From Brevundimonas sp. MYb52 (GTDB lineage: Bacteria > Pseudomonadota > Alphaproteobacteria > Caulobacterales > Caulobacteraceae), in the NCBI RefSeq assembly GCF_002979535.1, contig NZ_PCPB01000001.1, positions 1-64,000 on the forward strand: 64,000 nucleotides of DNA. The letters run 5' to 3'. This document shows positions 27,928-36,317 of the stretch, in pieces (the stretch's first letter is position 1; the number at the start of each line of letters is the position of its first letter). Under the pieces are notes generated by a model that saw only the letters and a program-made list of their open reading frames with translations, was not told where the DNA came from and did not search any database. The position numbers were made by a program, and so were the translations under genes.

Positions 27928-29235
27928 ATGAGTGATCTGTTCGAAGCCTCCGGCATCCATCCCCCCGACGCGCCGCTTGCTGACCGTCTGCGCCCGCAGA
28001 CGCTGGATCAGGTCGTGGGTCAGGATCATCTGCTGGGCGTCGGCGGGCCGATCCGGCGCATGATCGAGGCCGGGCGCCTGGGCTCCATGATCCTGTGGGG
28101 GCCGCCCGGCACCGGCAAGACCACCATCGCCCGGCTGTTGGCCAAGGCGGCGGGCTATGAATATCAATCGATTAGCGCCGTCTTCTCGGGCGTTGCTGAC
28201 CTGAAGAAGGCGTTCGAGGCTGCAAGGATGCGACGGGCCGCGGGCCAGCAGACCCTTCTGTTCGTGGACGAAATCCACCGCTTCAACCGCGCCCAGCAGG
28301 ACGGATTCCTGCCCTTCGTCGAGGAGGGGGTGGTCACCCTGGTCGGCGCTACGACCGAGAACCCGAGCTTTGAGCTGAACGGGGCGCTGCTGTCGCGGTC
28401 ACAGGTCTATGTGCTGAAGCGTCTGGATGACGCGGCGCTGGATCAACTGCTGGATCGGGCGGCGGCCCTGATGGACCGACCCTTGCCGCTGACGTCGGAA
28501 GCGCGTCAGGCCATGCTGGCCCTGGCCGACGGCGACGGCCGCTATCTGCTGACCATGTCCGAGGTCCTGTTCGACCTGCCTGAGGGCCAGCCGTTGGACG
28601 TGCAGGCCCTGGCGGGCGTGCTTCAGAAACGCGCCCCCGCCTACGACAAGTCGCGCGAGGAGCACTACAACCTCATATCGGCCCTGCATAAGTCGGTGCG
28701 CGGGTCCGACCCGGACGCGGCGCTCTACTGGCTGGCGCGGATGCTGAACGGGGGCGAGGACCCGCTGTATCTGGCGCGGCGCATCGTGCGGATGGCGGTC
28801 GAAGACATCGGCCAGGCCGACCCCCTGTCCATCATCGTCGCCAACGCCGCCAAGGACACCTACGACTTCCTGGGTTCGCCCGAGGGGGAACTGGCGCTGG
28901 CTCAGGCGGTGGTCCACCTGGCCACGGCGCCCAAGTCTGTCGGGGTCTATGAGGCCTTCAAGGCGGCGAAGAAGGCGGCGCACGAAACCGGCTCGCTGAT
29001 GCCGCCCGCCCATATCCGCAACGCCCCGACCAAGCTGATGAAGTCGCTCGGCTACGGCAAGGGCTACCAGTACGACCCCGACACCCCCGAGGGCTTTTCG
29101 GGCGCCAACTTCTTCCCCGACGAGATGGAGCGCCGCACCTTCTACAAGCCCAAGGGCGAGGGGCATGAGGAGAAGGTCAAGGCGCGGCTGGAACGCTGGG
29201 CGGCGCTGCGGGAACGGGCGCAAAGGGAAGGCTGA
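27928..29235 (+). CDS. rarA: Replication-associated recombination protein A
   Basis: The 435-residue AAA+ ATPase is RarA/MgsA, a homologue of eukaryotic WRNIP1 that acts at stalled forks. It shows [16 protein letters not shown], Walker [10 protein letters not shown] (about 57-65), Walker [12 protein letters not shown], and a long C-terminal tetramerisation region ending in [14 protein letters not shown]. The start at 27928 fits the family N-terminus (MSDLFE). Confidence 0.93.
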   Translation: MSDLFEASGIHPPDAPLADRLRPQTLDQVVGQDHLLGVGGPIRRMIEAGRLGSMILWGPPGTGKTTIARLLAKAAGYEYQSISAVFSGVADLKKAFEAARMRRAAGQQTLLFVDEIHRFNRAQQDGFLPFVEEGVVTLVGATTENPSFELNGALLSRSQVYVLKRLDDAALDQLLDRAAALMDRPLPLTSEARQAMLALADGDGRYLLTMSEVLFDLPEGQPLDVQALAGVLQKRAPAYDKSREEHYNLISALHKSVRGSDPDAALYWLARMLNGGEDPLYLARRIVRMAVEDIGQADPLSIIVANAAKDTYDFLGSPEGELALAQAVVHLATAPKSVGVYEAFKAAKKAAHETGSLMPPAHIRNAPTKLMKSLGYGKGYQYDPDTPEGFSGANFFPDEMERRTFYKPKGEGHEEKVKARLERWAALRERAQREG

Positions 29236-29242
29236 GCGGTAA

Positions 29243-29632
29243 ATGACCAGATCACGGATTTTGGCTGTAGCGCCAATCCTGCCGATTTTCGTTCTGGCGC
29301 TTCAATACTGGGGAATCCAGCGCTCGCCCGATCTCCCAGATGTGTGGTCCTTCTGGATGTTGCTTGCGACGCTTGTTGCGGCCGTCGTTTTCTTTGGATC
29401 ACTGCCCAGCCGTTGGTGGGCGGTGGCGGGTATCGGTGCGGCGGCAGCAATGGCCGGGTTCAACGTGATCGCGATCAAGTTGAATATCGCCTGGAGGGTC
29501 TCCGGCGGTGTGCCGGAGAATTGGCTTCTTGAGTTAAGCGCTATTGTCTTTGTTCTGCTGATCCCGGCGGCGCTGTTGGCTGGGACTATTGCATGCATTG
29601 CCTGCGCTCGGCGCTGGTTTGTCGGAGAGTGA
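29243..29632 (+). CDS. Small membrane protein of unknown function
   Basis: The 129-residue product has four hydrophobic segments (about 6-22, 36-52, 58-75, 94-118) and no recognised domain. The bases are less GC-rich than the neighbours and codon third positions are more mixed, so it may be a recent arrival. GGAAGG lies about 11 bases before the ATG. It follows rarA by only seven bases and could be cotranscribed. Confidence 0.6.
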   Translation: MTRSRILAVAPILPIFVLALQYWGIQRSPDLPDVWSFWMLLATLVAAVVFFGSLPSRWWAVAGIGAAAAMAGFNVIAIKLNIAWRVSGGVPENWLLELSAIVFVLLIPAALLAGTIACIACARRWFVGE

Positions 29633-29700
29633 TCGCTGTTCATTGTTAAGCATGGCGGTTAGGGCCTAGCCTGCCCCATCGGCAACCTGGGGAGGGAAAC

Positions 29701-30141
29701 ATGACCGATATTGCGAGGCGTCAGGCGACGCCCTGGCATCTGTGGCTGGTGGGCGGACTGTCGCTGCTGTGGAATGCGACCGGCGTCTGGCAGTGGTATC
29801 AACAAGTGACGGGCGCTCCGGCATATTGGGACGCGTTGACGGCGGCGGAGGCGGCCTATCTGCGCGCCGCGCCGGTCTGGACCGACGTCGCGTTCGGCGC
29901 TGCGGTCTGGTGCGGCTTGCTTGGGGCCATGCTGTTGCTGTTTCGTCGCCGGCTGGCGTTCAACGCCTTTATCGCCGGCTTGATCGCCATGCTCGCGGAC
30001 AGCGTCTACGTTCATTTTCTCAGCAATGGCCGCGAGGTTATGGGCGCCGCTGGCATGGGCTTCGGATTGCTTGTCATCCTCATCTTCATCGGCCAGATCG
30101 CCTATTCCCGATGGGCGCGCGGCAAGGCGATAATCCGCTAG
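29701..30141 (+). CDS. Four-helix membrane protein of unknown function
   Basis: The 146-residue protein has four membrane helices (about 13-31, 59-80, 86-104, 115-135) and polar loops with WNATGVWQWYQQ near the first helix. I cannot assign a family with confidence. GGGGAGGGAAAC gives a very good ribosome-binding site. A perfect hairpin starts at its stop codon. Confidence 0.65.
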   Translation: MTDIARRQATPWHLWLVGGLSLLWNATGVWQWYQQVTGAPAYWDALTAAEAAYLRAAPVWTDVAFGAAVWCGLLGAMLLLFRRRLAFNAFIAGLIAMLADSVYVHFLSNGREVMGAAGMGFGLLVILIFIGQIAYSRWARGKAIIR

Positions 30142-30165
30142 GCCATAGCTGGCTATGGCTGTTTC
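30142..30165 (+). terminator. Possible terminator
   Basis: GCCATAGC (30142-30149) and GCTATGGC (30152-30159) form a perfect inverted repeat directly after a stop codon, followed by TGTTT. The tract is short, so termination would be weak. Confidence 0.45.
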
Positions 30166-30225
30166 GCTGCTTCGGCATGCCTCGGCCATGGCGAAGAAGG
30201 CCGTCCTCCGCTAAAGGCTCGGCGG

Positions 30226-30954
30226 GTGAAAACCCGCCAGCCCGCTTCCCTGACCGAAGAAGACATCGCCGCCGTCCGTTCGTGGGTCATCCACGAGGAC
30301 GCGCACATCATCGCCTTCAACAAGCCGTCGGGCCTGTCGAGCCAGGGCGGACGCATCCAGGCCCACACCCTGGACGACCTTCTGTGGGCCTTCGCGCGCT
30401 CGAACGGCAAGCGGCCGGAACTGGTGCATCGGCTGGACCGAGACACCTCGGGCGTCATCCTGGCGGCCAAGACCAAGCCGGCGGCGGGCTTCCTGGGCAA
30501 GGCCATGCAGATGCGCCGGTTCCAGAAGACCTATCTGGCCCTGGTGTCGGCCGCGCCCGAGCCCAAGTCGGGCCGCATCACCGCCGCCCTGCGCCGCGAG
30601 GAGATCGGGCGCGAATCCTATATGCGGGTGGTCGAGTTCGACGCCCCGGGCGCGCAAGGCGCGGTCAGCGGCTATCGCACCCTGGCGGCCAGCGAGGACG
30701 GGGCTCTGGTCGAACTGTCGCCCGAGACGGGGCGGATGCATCAACTCAGGGTCCACATGGCCTCGATCGGTCGGCCTCTGGTCGGCGACGTGCGTTACGG
30801 CGGGGCCCTGACCTTCGCCGGTCGTGGTGCGCCGCGCCTGATGCTGCACGCGGCCAAGCTGTCCTTTCCGCATCCCGAGGGCGGCGAGCGCGTGACGCTG
30901 GAGGCGGCGCCGCCTGAGGACTTCGCGGCCTTGCAGGCGGCGGCGGGGCTCTAG
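30226..30954 (+). CDS. RluA-family RNA pseudouridine synthase
   Basis: The 242-residue enzyme lacks an S4 domain and consists of the RluA-type catalytic domain. HRLDRDTSG contains catalytic Asp71, and RMHQLRVHMASIG closes the active site. It isomerises uridine in rRNA or tRNA; the target base is unknown. The start is GTG at 30226. Small size and lack of S4 resemble RluA rather than RluC/D. Confidence 0.85.
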   Translation: MKTRQPASLTEEDIAAVRSWVIHEDAHIIAFNKPSGLSSQGGRIQAHTLDDLLWAFARSNGKRPELVHRLDRDTSGVILAAKTKPAAGFLGKAMQMRRFQKTYLALVSAAPEPKSGRITAALRREEIGRESYMRVVEFDAPGAQGAVSGYRTLAASEDGALVELSPETGRMHQLRVHMASIGRPLVGDVRYGGALTFAGRGAPRLMLHAAKLSFPHPEGGERVTLEAAPPEDFAALQAAAGL

Positions 30955-31028
30955 GCGGTTCAGCTTCTGTTCAGCGTCACGGCGGAACATCCACGATAGC
31001 TCGACGCTAATCGGGCAGGAGATTTCGC

Positions 31029-31523
31029 ATGAAACGTCTGACCTTCGGCCTGATCGCAGCCTCCGCCCTGCTGCTGAGCGCCTGCGCCAGCCTGGCCCCC
31101 TATGGTCCGCAGCAGTCCGCGCGGGGGCAGGGGTTCAGCGAGCAGCAGATTGAATCCAACCGTTTCCGCGTCACCTATAACGGCGTCGGCGCGCCCGGCC
31201 CGGTGGTCGATCGCGCCCTGTTCCGTGCAGGGCAACTGACGGTGGATCAGGGCTATGATTGGTTCGAGGTGACGCAGCGCTGGATCGACGGCCGTCCCGA
31301 CAGCGCCGGCGGCGTGCGCCCCAGCGTCTCGATCGGGGCGGGCGGCGGTCGTTACGGCGGCTATAGCACGTCGGGTGTCGGCGTGGGGCTGGGTTTTGAT
31401 CTCAGCGGGCCGCAGCCGACCTCGACCACGCTGGAGATCGTCATGGGGCGCGGCGCCAAGCCGGACCGCGCCGAGGCCTATGACGCACGCCGGGTTCAGG
31501 ACGCGATCCGCAACCGGCTGTAA
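31029..31523 (+). CDS. CC0125/CC1285-type lipoprotein
   Basis: The 164-residue protein has a lipobox (LLLSAC, Cys19) and a conserved body with ESNRFRVTYNG near residue 43. A Gly/Tyr-rich stretch (GGGRYGGYSTSGVGVGLGFDL) lies near 100-120, and it ends in ARRVQDAIRNRL. The pattern matches the Caulobacterales CC0125/CC1285 lipoprotein family, whose function is unknown. GGCAGGAGA precedes the ATG. Confidence 0.75.
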   Translation: MKRLTFGLIAASALLLSACASLAPYGPQQSARGQGFSEQQIESNRFRVTYNGVGAPGPVVDRALFRAGQLTVDQGYDWFEVTQRWIDGRPDSAGGVRPSVSIGAGGGRYGGYSTSGVGVGLGFDLSGPQPTSTTLEIVMGRGAKPDRAEAYDARRVQDAIRNRL

Positions 31524-31572
31524 GGCCCCGCCAACCGCTGTCATTCCCGCCGTGTCGGTGTAGAAGCCCGGC

Positions 31573-31971
31573 ATGATGCAATTTCTTCTTGTCGCCGCCG
31601 GCGGCGCCCTGGGGGCTGTGGCCCGCTATGGGCTGGGCCTGACGGTTGGGCGGCTGGCCCCTGGCTCCGCTTGGCCGTGGGGCACCTTCGCCGCCAACAT
31701 CATCGGCGGTCTGCTGATGGGGCTGTTGGCCGGCTGGCTGGCGCTGAAGGTGGGCGCGGGACAGGAGAGCATCCGCCTGTTCGCCGCTGTCGGCGTGCTG
31801 GGCGGCTTCACCACCTTCTCGGCATTTTCACTGGAAGCCGCTTTGATGATCGAACGCCGTGAACTGGCCACGGCTTTCGTCTATGCGGTGGGTTCGGTGG
31901 TTCTTGCCATCGCCGCCCTGTTCGTCGGCCTGATGATCGCGCGCAAACTGTTTACCGGAGTGGGCGCATGA
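31573..31971 (+). CDS. crcB: Fluoride channel CrcB/Fluc
   Basis: The 132-residue protein has four membrane helices and the family motifs GGALGAVARYGLG (residues 10-22), the WGTFAANIIGG segment with the conserved Asn, and GGFTTFSAFSLE. Dual-topology dimers let fluoride leave the cell. Two ATGs are in tandem at the start. The ATGA overlap with the next gene couples it to the pseudouridine synthase. Confidence 0.93.
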   Translation: MMQFLLVAAGGALGAVARYGLGLTVGRLAPGSAWPWGTFAANIIGGLLMGLLAGWLALKVGAGQESIRLFAAVGVLGGFTTFSAFSLEAALMIERRELATAFVYAVGSVVLAIAALFVGLMIARKLFTGVGA

Positions 31972-32963
31972 GCCGCGAAGTCCAGACCCTCTATGTCGCC
32001 GAAGACGAGCACGACATCCGCCTGGATCGGTGGTTCAAGCGCCGCTGGCCGCACCTGACCCATATCCAGGTCGAGAAGATGGCCCGCAAGGGCGAGATCC
32101 GCGTCGATGGCTCGCGGGTCAAGCCGCAGGACCGCCTGACCGCCGGCGCCGCCGTGCGTGTGCCGCCCCTGCCTGAGGCCAATCCGCGCAAGCCCGGCGA
32201 CCTGCACGAACTGACCGAGCGCGACGTGGCCTACGCCAAGTCGCTGGTCCTCTATGAAGACGACATGGTCATCGCCCTGAACAAGCCGCACGGCCTGGCG
32301 GTGCAGGGCGGCACCAAGACCACCAAGCACGTCGACCGCCTGCTGTCGGCCTGGGGCGAGGGGATGGACCGTCCGCGTCTGGTCCACCGCCTGGACCGCG
32401 ACACCTCGGGCGTCCTGCTGCTGGGCAAGGGGCCGGAGGCGGCCAAGCGTCTGGCCGGGGCCTTCGCCCGTCGTCAGGCCAAGAAGACCTATTGGGCCAT
32501 CGTCATCGGCAACCCCAAGCCTTCGGCGGGTCAGATCGACATGGCGCTGAAGAAGACCGGCATCAACGACTTCGAGATGATGCGCCCGGCTGATCCCAAG
32601 GACCCCAAGGGCGAACCGGCCGAGACCGCCTTCGCCACCATCAGCCGCGCCGCCCACCGCGCCGCCTGGATGGCCCTGCGCCCCTTCACCGGCCGCACCC
32701 ACCAGTTGCGCGCCCACATGGCCGCCATCGGCCACCCCATCCTGGGCGATCCCAAGTACGGCGACGACAAGTCGCGCGAACTGTCCGGGGTGCTGAAGCT
32801 GCAGTTGCACGCCCGCCGCATCGAGCTGGACCACCCGCGCGGCGGCAAGCTGATCGTCGAGGCGCCGCTCAGCCCCGAGATGAAGGCTGGCTTCGCCCAC
32901 TTCGGCTTCTCTGAGGATGAAAGCGACGTCGATCCGTTTGAAGGGGTCAAGCGCCAGCGATGA
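31968..32963 (+). CDS. rluC: RluC/RluD-type 23S rRNA pseudouridine synthase
   Basis: The 331-residue protein has an N-terminal S4 RNA-binding domain (about 15-75) and an RluA-type catalytic domain with HRLDRDTSG (Asp143) and TGRTHQLRAHMAAIG. By analogy with RluC it would modify 23S rRNA; the exact positions are inferred. ATGA overlaps join it to crcB upstream and a HAD phosphatase downstream, so the three form one message. Confidence 0.85.
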   Translation: MSREVQTLYVAEDEHDIRLDRWFKRRWPHLTHIQVEKMARKGEIRVDGSRVKPQDRLTAGAAVRVPPLPEANPRKPGDLHELTERDVAYAKSLVLYEDDMVIALNKPHGLAVQGGTKTTKHVDRLLSAWGEGMDRPRLVHRLDRDTSGVLLLGKGPEAAKRLAGAFARRQAKKTYWAIVIGNPKPSAGQIDMALKKTGINDFEMMRPADPKDPKGEPAETAFATISRAAHRAAWMALRPFTGRTHQLRAHMAAIGHPILGDPKYGDDKSRELSGVLKLQLHARRIELDHPRGGKLIVEAPLSPEMKAGFAHFGFSEDESDVDPFEGVKRQR

Positions 32964-33637
32964 TGCGTCCGCTCGCCGTTTTCGACATCGACGGGACCCT
33001 GGTGGACAGCCGGGCCTCGATCCATCGGGCCTGTTGCGAGGCCGCGCGGGAACTGGGTTTGCCTGAGCCATCCTATGATCGGGTGCGCCAGATTGTCGGT
33101 CTGACGCTGGACAAGGCGCTGCATGTGCTGGAGCCGGGGCTGACCCTGGCTGAACTGGCCGACTTCGTCGCGGCGTTTCAGGCCAGCTTCCGCACCATGT
33201 ATGAGGCGGGCCACGAGGAGCCGCTTTATCCCGGCGTCATGGACACCCTGCGGCGGTTGAAGCGGGACGGCTGGCGGCTGTCGCTGGCGACGGGCCAGAA
33301 CCGGCGCGGGGTGGCCCGCAATCTGGCGCGCCCGGGATGGAGCGAACTGTTCCTGTCCAGCCACTGCGCGGCGGATGGTCCGGGCAAGCCCGATCCGGCC
33401 ATGCTGTTCGCCGCCATGACCGCCTGCGGGGCCGACGCGGCCTCGACCGTAATGATCGGCGACACCAGCCACGACATTAGGATGGCGCTGAACGCAGGCG
33501 TGCATCCTCTGGGGGTCGGATGGGGTTTCCACACCCATGAGGAACAGGCGGCGGCAGGCGCGCATCACGTCGCCGTCGACTGTCCTGATCTGGAGGCGGC
33601 GCTGGACCGCTTCGCCGCTACTGCTCTTGCTGCCTGA
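32960..33637 (+). CDS. HAD-family phosphatase, Gph-like
   Basis: The 225-residue hydrolase has HAD motif I DIDGTLVDS (Asp9 nucleophile, Asp11), motif II in LATGQNR, motif III Lys143 (GKPDP) and motif IV GDTSHD (Asp168, Asp172), with a helical cap between. It resembles phosphoglycolate phosphatases but the substrate is not certain. The start overlaps the rluC stop by four bases. Confidence 0.82.
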   Translation: MMRPLAVFDIDGTLVDSRASIHRACCEAARELGLPEPSYDRVRQIVGLTLDKALHVLEPGLTLAELADFVAAFQASFRTMYEAGHEEPLYPGVMDTLRRLKRDGWRLSLATGQNRRGVARNLARPGWSELFLSSHCAADGPGKPDPAMLFAAMTACGADAASTVMIGDTSHDIRMALNAGVHPLGVGWGFHTHEEQAAAGAHHVAVDCPDLEAALDRFAATALAA

Positions 33638-33645
33638 GACGACCC

Positions 33646-34410
33646 ATGTCCCACATCCCTCCGCTTGATCCCAACGTCGCCGCCCGCAAGGGCTTTCGCG
33701 AGTCCGAGGAGCGCATCAAGCGCTTCTGGACGGTCGCCGACGTGTCGAAAGACGAGGGCGGCTGGACAGTGCGGCTGGACGGTCGCACGCCCAAGACCCC
33801 GGCGGGAAACACCCTGACCCTGCCGACCGAGGCCGCCGCGCGTCTGGTCGCCGACGAATGGGCGGCGCAGGGCGAGTTCCTGGTTCCTGGAACCATGCCC
33901 GCCACCCGTCTGGCCTCGACCGCCATCGACCGGGTCAGCCAGACGCGCGAGCCGGTGGCCGCCGAGATCGCCGCCTACGCCGGATCGGATGTCGTCTGCT
34001 ACCTGGCCGAGCATCCGACGGCCCTGATCGAGCGTCAGCAGGCGGAGTGGGGGCCGTGGCGCGACTGGGCGGCCAGGGAACTGGGCGTGGTCCTGCACAC
34101 GGCCGAAGGCATCGTCCATCGGCCCCAGGCGCCCGAGGCGCTGGAGCGGGTCAAGGCTCTGGCTCTGGAGATGGACGACCACGCCCTGACCGGTCTGGCG
34201 ACGGCGGTGCCGCTGCTGGGGTCGGCGGTGCTGGGGCTGGCGGTGCAGCGCGGGGCCCTGTCGGGCGCGGCGGCGCTGGACCTGTCGCGTCTGGATGAGG
34301 CCTTTACCGAGGAACGCTGGGGCGTGGACGAAGAGGCGGCGGCGCGCGTGGCCGCTCATCGCGACGAGGCGACTCTGTTGCAGCGGTGGTTCGAGGCGCT
34401 GCAGGGCTAA
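33646..34410 (+). CDS. ATP12-family F1-ATPase assembly chaperone
   Basis: The 254-residue protein is an ATP12 homologue. It has the RRFWTVADV-like start (KRFWTVADVSKDEGGWTVRLDGRTPKTP, about 23-51), LPTEAAARLVADEW, and DVVCYLAEHP in the middle. ATP12 binds the F1 alpha subunit during ATP synthase assembly, and alphaproteobacteria are where bacterial copies are found. It follows the HAD gene by eight bases. The first of three operator-like palindromes begins directly after its stop. Confidence 0.9.
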   Translation: MSHIPPLDPNVAARKGFRESEERIKRFWTVADVSKDEGGWTVRLDGRTPKTPAGNTLTLPTEAAARLVADEWAAQGEFLVPGTMPATRLASTAIDRVSQTREPVAAEIAAYAGSDVVCYLAEHPTALIERQQAEWGPWRDWAARELGVVLHTAEGIVHRPQAPEALERVKALALEMDDHALTGLATAVPLLGSAVLGLAVQRGALSGAAALDLSRLDEAFTEERWGVDEEAAARVAAHRDEATLLQRWFEALQG

Positions 34411-34478
34411 CTTTCCATTTTGGAAAATAACGACTTGCCATCATGGAAACTGACGCATACTCTTTCCAGATTGGAAAG
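34411..34478 (+). promoter_or_regulatory. Three operator-like palindromes with promoter
   Basis: Three 17-base sites share the pattern CTTTCCA-N3-TGGAAAG: 34411-34427, 34434-34450 (TTGCCA variant) and 34462-34478. A TTGCCA (34435-34440) and TACTCT (34458-34463), 17 bases apart, could be the -35 and -10 boxes, so sites two and three would block the polymerase. The winged-helix protein two genes downstream is the obvious candidate binder. Confidence 0.75.
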
Positions 34479-34490
34479 TGAGGTTTCGTC

Positions 34491-34937
34491 ATGCCCCAGA
34501 CCCCCCAAAGCCCTCAGGATGCCTTGGCGTCGATCCGGGCCGCGCGCAGCAGCGTCGCGCCATCACTGGAATATCCCCTAGGTTACGACCTGGCCTACGG
34601 CGCGGTATGCGGACTTCTGGTCGCGGGGCAGGGCATGCCTCAGCCGTGGTCGCTGATCGTCCTGCCCATCGCCCTGGGCGGTCTGGCCGTCATGGTGATG
34701 TGGTGGCGCCGGAAGTTCGGCTGGTGGGTCAGCGGCTACTCGCCAAAACGCGCGCGCTGGGTGGCGTTCGGGCTCTTGGCCGTCTTCCTCGGATTGATCA
34801 GCCTGTCGCTTTATGGCCGGTTCGTCGGGCCGTGGTGGTTGTTCATGGTGTCGGGTGCGCTCGGTTTCGTCGCGGCTATCGTGGGGAGCCGGATCTGGAC
34901 GGCCGTGTGGCGGCGGGAGCTGGAGACAGGTGAATGA
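34491..34937 (+). CDS. Small membrane protein, partner of a winged-helix regulator
   Basis: The 148-residue protein has a soluble N-terminus of about 33 residues and four hydrophobic segments (about 34-50, 54-70, 86-106, 112-132). No named family is recognised. AAAGTGAGG precedes the ATG. Its TGA overlaps the regulator's ATG (ATGA), so the two are co-translated, a layout often seen when a regulator controls its own membrane partner. Confidence 0.65.
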   Translation: MPQTPQSPQDALASIRAARSSVAPSLEYPLGYDLAYGAVCGLLVAGQGMPQPWSLIVLPIALGGLAVMVMWWRRKFGWWVSGYSPKRARWVAFGLLAVFLGLISLSLYGRFVGPWWLFMVSGALGFVAAIVGSRIWTAVWRRELETGE

Positions 34938-35233
34938 GCGCGCGCCCAGTCTTTGACGCGATCATCCATGCTCCGGGGCGGCTGCAGATCTGCGCCCTTC
35001 TGTCCGGGATCGACGATGCGGAGTTCGCCATGATCCGCGACCGGCTTGAAGTGTCGGACTCGGTTCTATCCAAGCATCTGAAACAGCTGGATGAGGCGGG
35101 TTATGTCACGCTTCGCAAGGCGGTGTCTGAGGGACGTCAACGGACGTGGATCAGCCTGACGTCCGCAGGCAAGAAAGCCTTCGCCAGCCATGTTGCGGAA
35201 CTCACCCGAATGGCCGGACTCGCCTTGACCTGA
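34934..35233 (+). CDS. Winged-helix transcriptional regulator
   Basis: The 99-residue protein is almost only a winged helix. LQICALLSGIDDAEFAMIRDRLEVSDSVLSKHLKQLDEAGYVTLRK forms the helix-turn-helix, and RQRTWISLTSAGKKAF the wing and last helix. It resembles the compact PF13601-type group related to MarR/ArsR. No metal or ligand motif is evident. It likely binds the three palindromes upstream of its operon. Confidence 0.8.
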   Translation: MSARPVFDAIIHAPGRLQICALLSGIDDAEFAMIRDRLEVSDSVLSKHLKQLDEAGYVTLRKAVSEGRQRTWISLTSAGKKAFASHVAELTRMAGLALT

Positions 35234-35237
35234 TGGA

Positions 35238-36005
35238 TCAGCCCATCTGGCCGCTGATCAGGGCTTCACGCTCCTCGGCCGTGATCATCCGCCACTTGCC
35301 CTCGGGCAGGTTGTTCAGGTGAATCGGGCCGACGCGGATGCGCAGCAGGTCGATGACCTCCAGATCGACCATTTCACACATGCGACGGATCTGGCGATTG
35401 CGGCCTTCGGTCAGGATGAAGCGCAAGCGGTTCTGCTCCATGCGCGAGACCTTGGCGTATTTCAGGATGCGCCCGTCCAGCATCAGGCCGCGACGCAGCA
35501 GGGCCAGCTTCTTCTCCGTCACGTCGCCTTCGATGCGGACCAGGTATTCCTTGTCCAGGCGCGACTGAGGCCCGATCACGGCCTTGGCCACCACGCCGTC
35601 CGACGACAGCATCAGCAGGCCGCGCGAATCCTCGTCCAGACGGCCGATGGGGGGCAGGGAGGCGTCCTCGGCGGGCGGCGTGCCTTCACCGACCAGGTTT
35701 TCGGCGGTCAGCAGGCGCACAGCGGGGATCTTGTCCGGCTCGGGCTGGCCCGAGACATAGCCCAGCGGCTTGTGCATCAGGATGGTGACGCCCGACGCCA
35801 GGGCGGCCTGGCCCCGGTCGTTCAGGGTCAGGGTCTGGCCCGGCTCGATCTTGCGCCCCGCGTCGGTGACGCTCTCGCCGTCGATCGTGACCATGCCGGC
35901 GGCAATCAGGGCCTCGGCCTCGCGGCGCGAGCAGACGCCGGTCTGGCCCAGCCACTTGTTGATGCGGACAGGCTCAGGGCCGTCGTAGGTGCGGGTGAAA
36001 GCCAT
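35238..36005 (-). CDS. RsuA/RluF-type rRNA pseudouridine synthase
   Basis: The 255-residue protein has an S4 domain (about 14-70, RINKWLGQTGVCSRREAEALI) and an RsuA-family catalytic domain with GRLDEDSRGLL (catalytic Asp in RLD) and GRNRQIRRMCE. These motifs are closest to RluF, which modifies 23S rRNA U2604 in E. coli; RluB remains possible. The ATG at 36005 has GAGGATCG upstream; the longer frame to 36098 is rejected. It converges on the winged-helix gene with a four-base gap. Confidence 0.82.
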   Translation of the reverse strand: MAFTRTYDGPEPVRINKWLGQTGVCSRREAEALIAAGMVTIDGESVTDAGRKIEPGQTLTLNDRGQAALASGVTILMHKPLGYVSGQPEPDKIPAVRLLTAENLVGEGTPPAEDASLPPIGRLDEDSRGLLMLSSDGVVAKAVIGPQSRLDKEYLVRIEGDVTEKKLALLRRGLMLDGRILKYAKVSRMEQNRLRFILTEGRNRQIRRMCEMVDLEVIDLLRIRVGPIHLNNLPEGKWRMITAEEREALISGQMG

Positions 36006-36317
36006 GGCGGTCGATCCTCGAAGATGCGGCTCTGTAGAGGCCGTGAGTGCGGCCAGGCAAGGCCCATTGCGACCGATGTTCGCAAAGATTTCGCGCAAGA
36101 GGTCTGAATATCGCTGAGATCAGATGACCGTGACCGGACATTGACCCTCAGCGCAGGCGGCCTATATGTTCAGTCACCCCATCGAACTGATCCAGATCGC
36201 GTTCGGCGTCGCCGTGACGCGGCGATTCACGTTTTCAGTTCCACATCAGGGGCGTTTCGCCTGATCCATTATGAACCGGCGAACGAATATTGAACGATAA
36301 CCTTCGAAGGAGACGTC
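36006..36317. other. Intergenic region upstream of the DJ-1-like gene
   Basis: This 312-bp stretch between divergent genes has no coding sequence I can support. It contains a sigma-70-like promoter at 36141-36168 and a long leader. The leader has a small imperfect hairpin (ATCAG/CTGAT, about 36246-36266) before the Shine-Dalgarno GAAGGAG at 36306-36312. Confidence 0.6.
36141..36168 (+). promoter_or_regulatory. Sigma-70-like promoter
   Basis: TTGACC (36141-36146) and TATATG (36163-36168) are 16 bases apart. Transcription would begin about 140 nt before the TTG-started gene at 36318. Confidence 0.6.

Noticed and set aside
31524..31572. Possible fluoride riboswitch before crcB
   Set aside because: The gap is only 49 bases, too short, and no crcB RNA consensus is seen.
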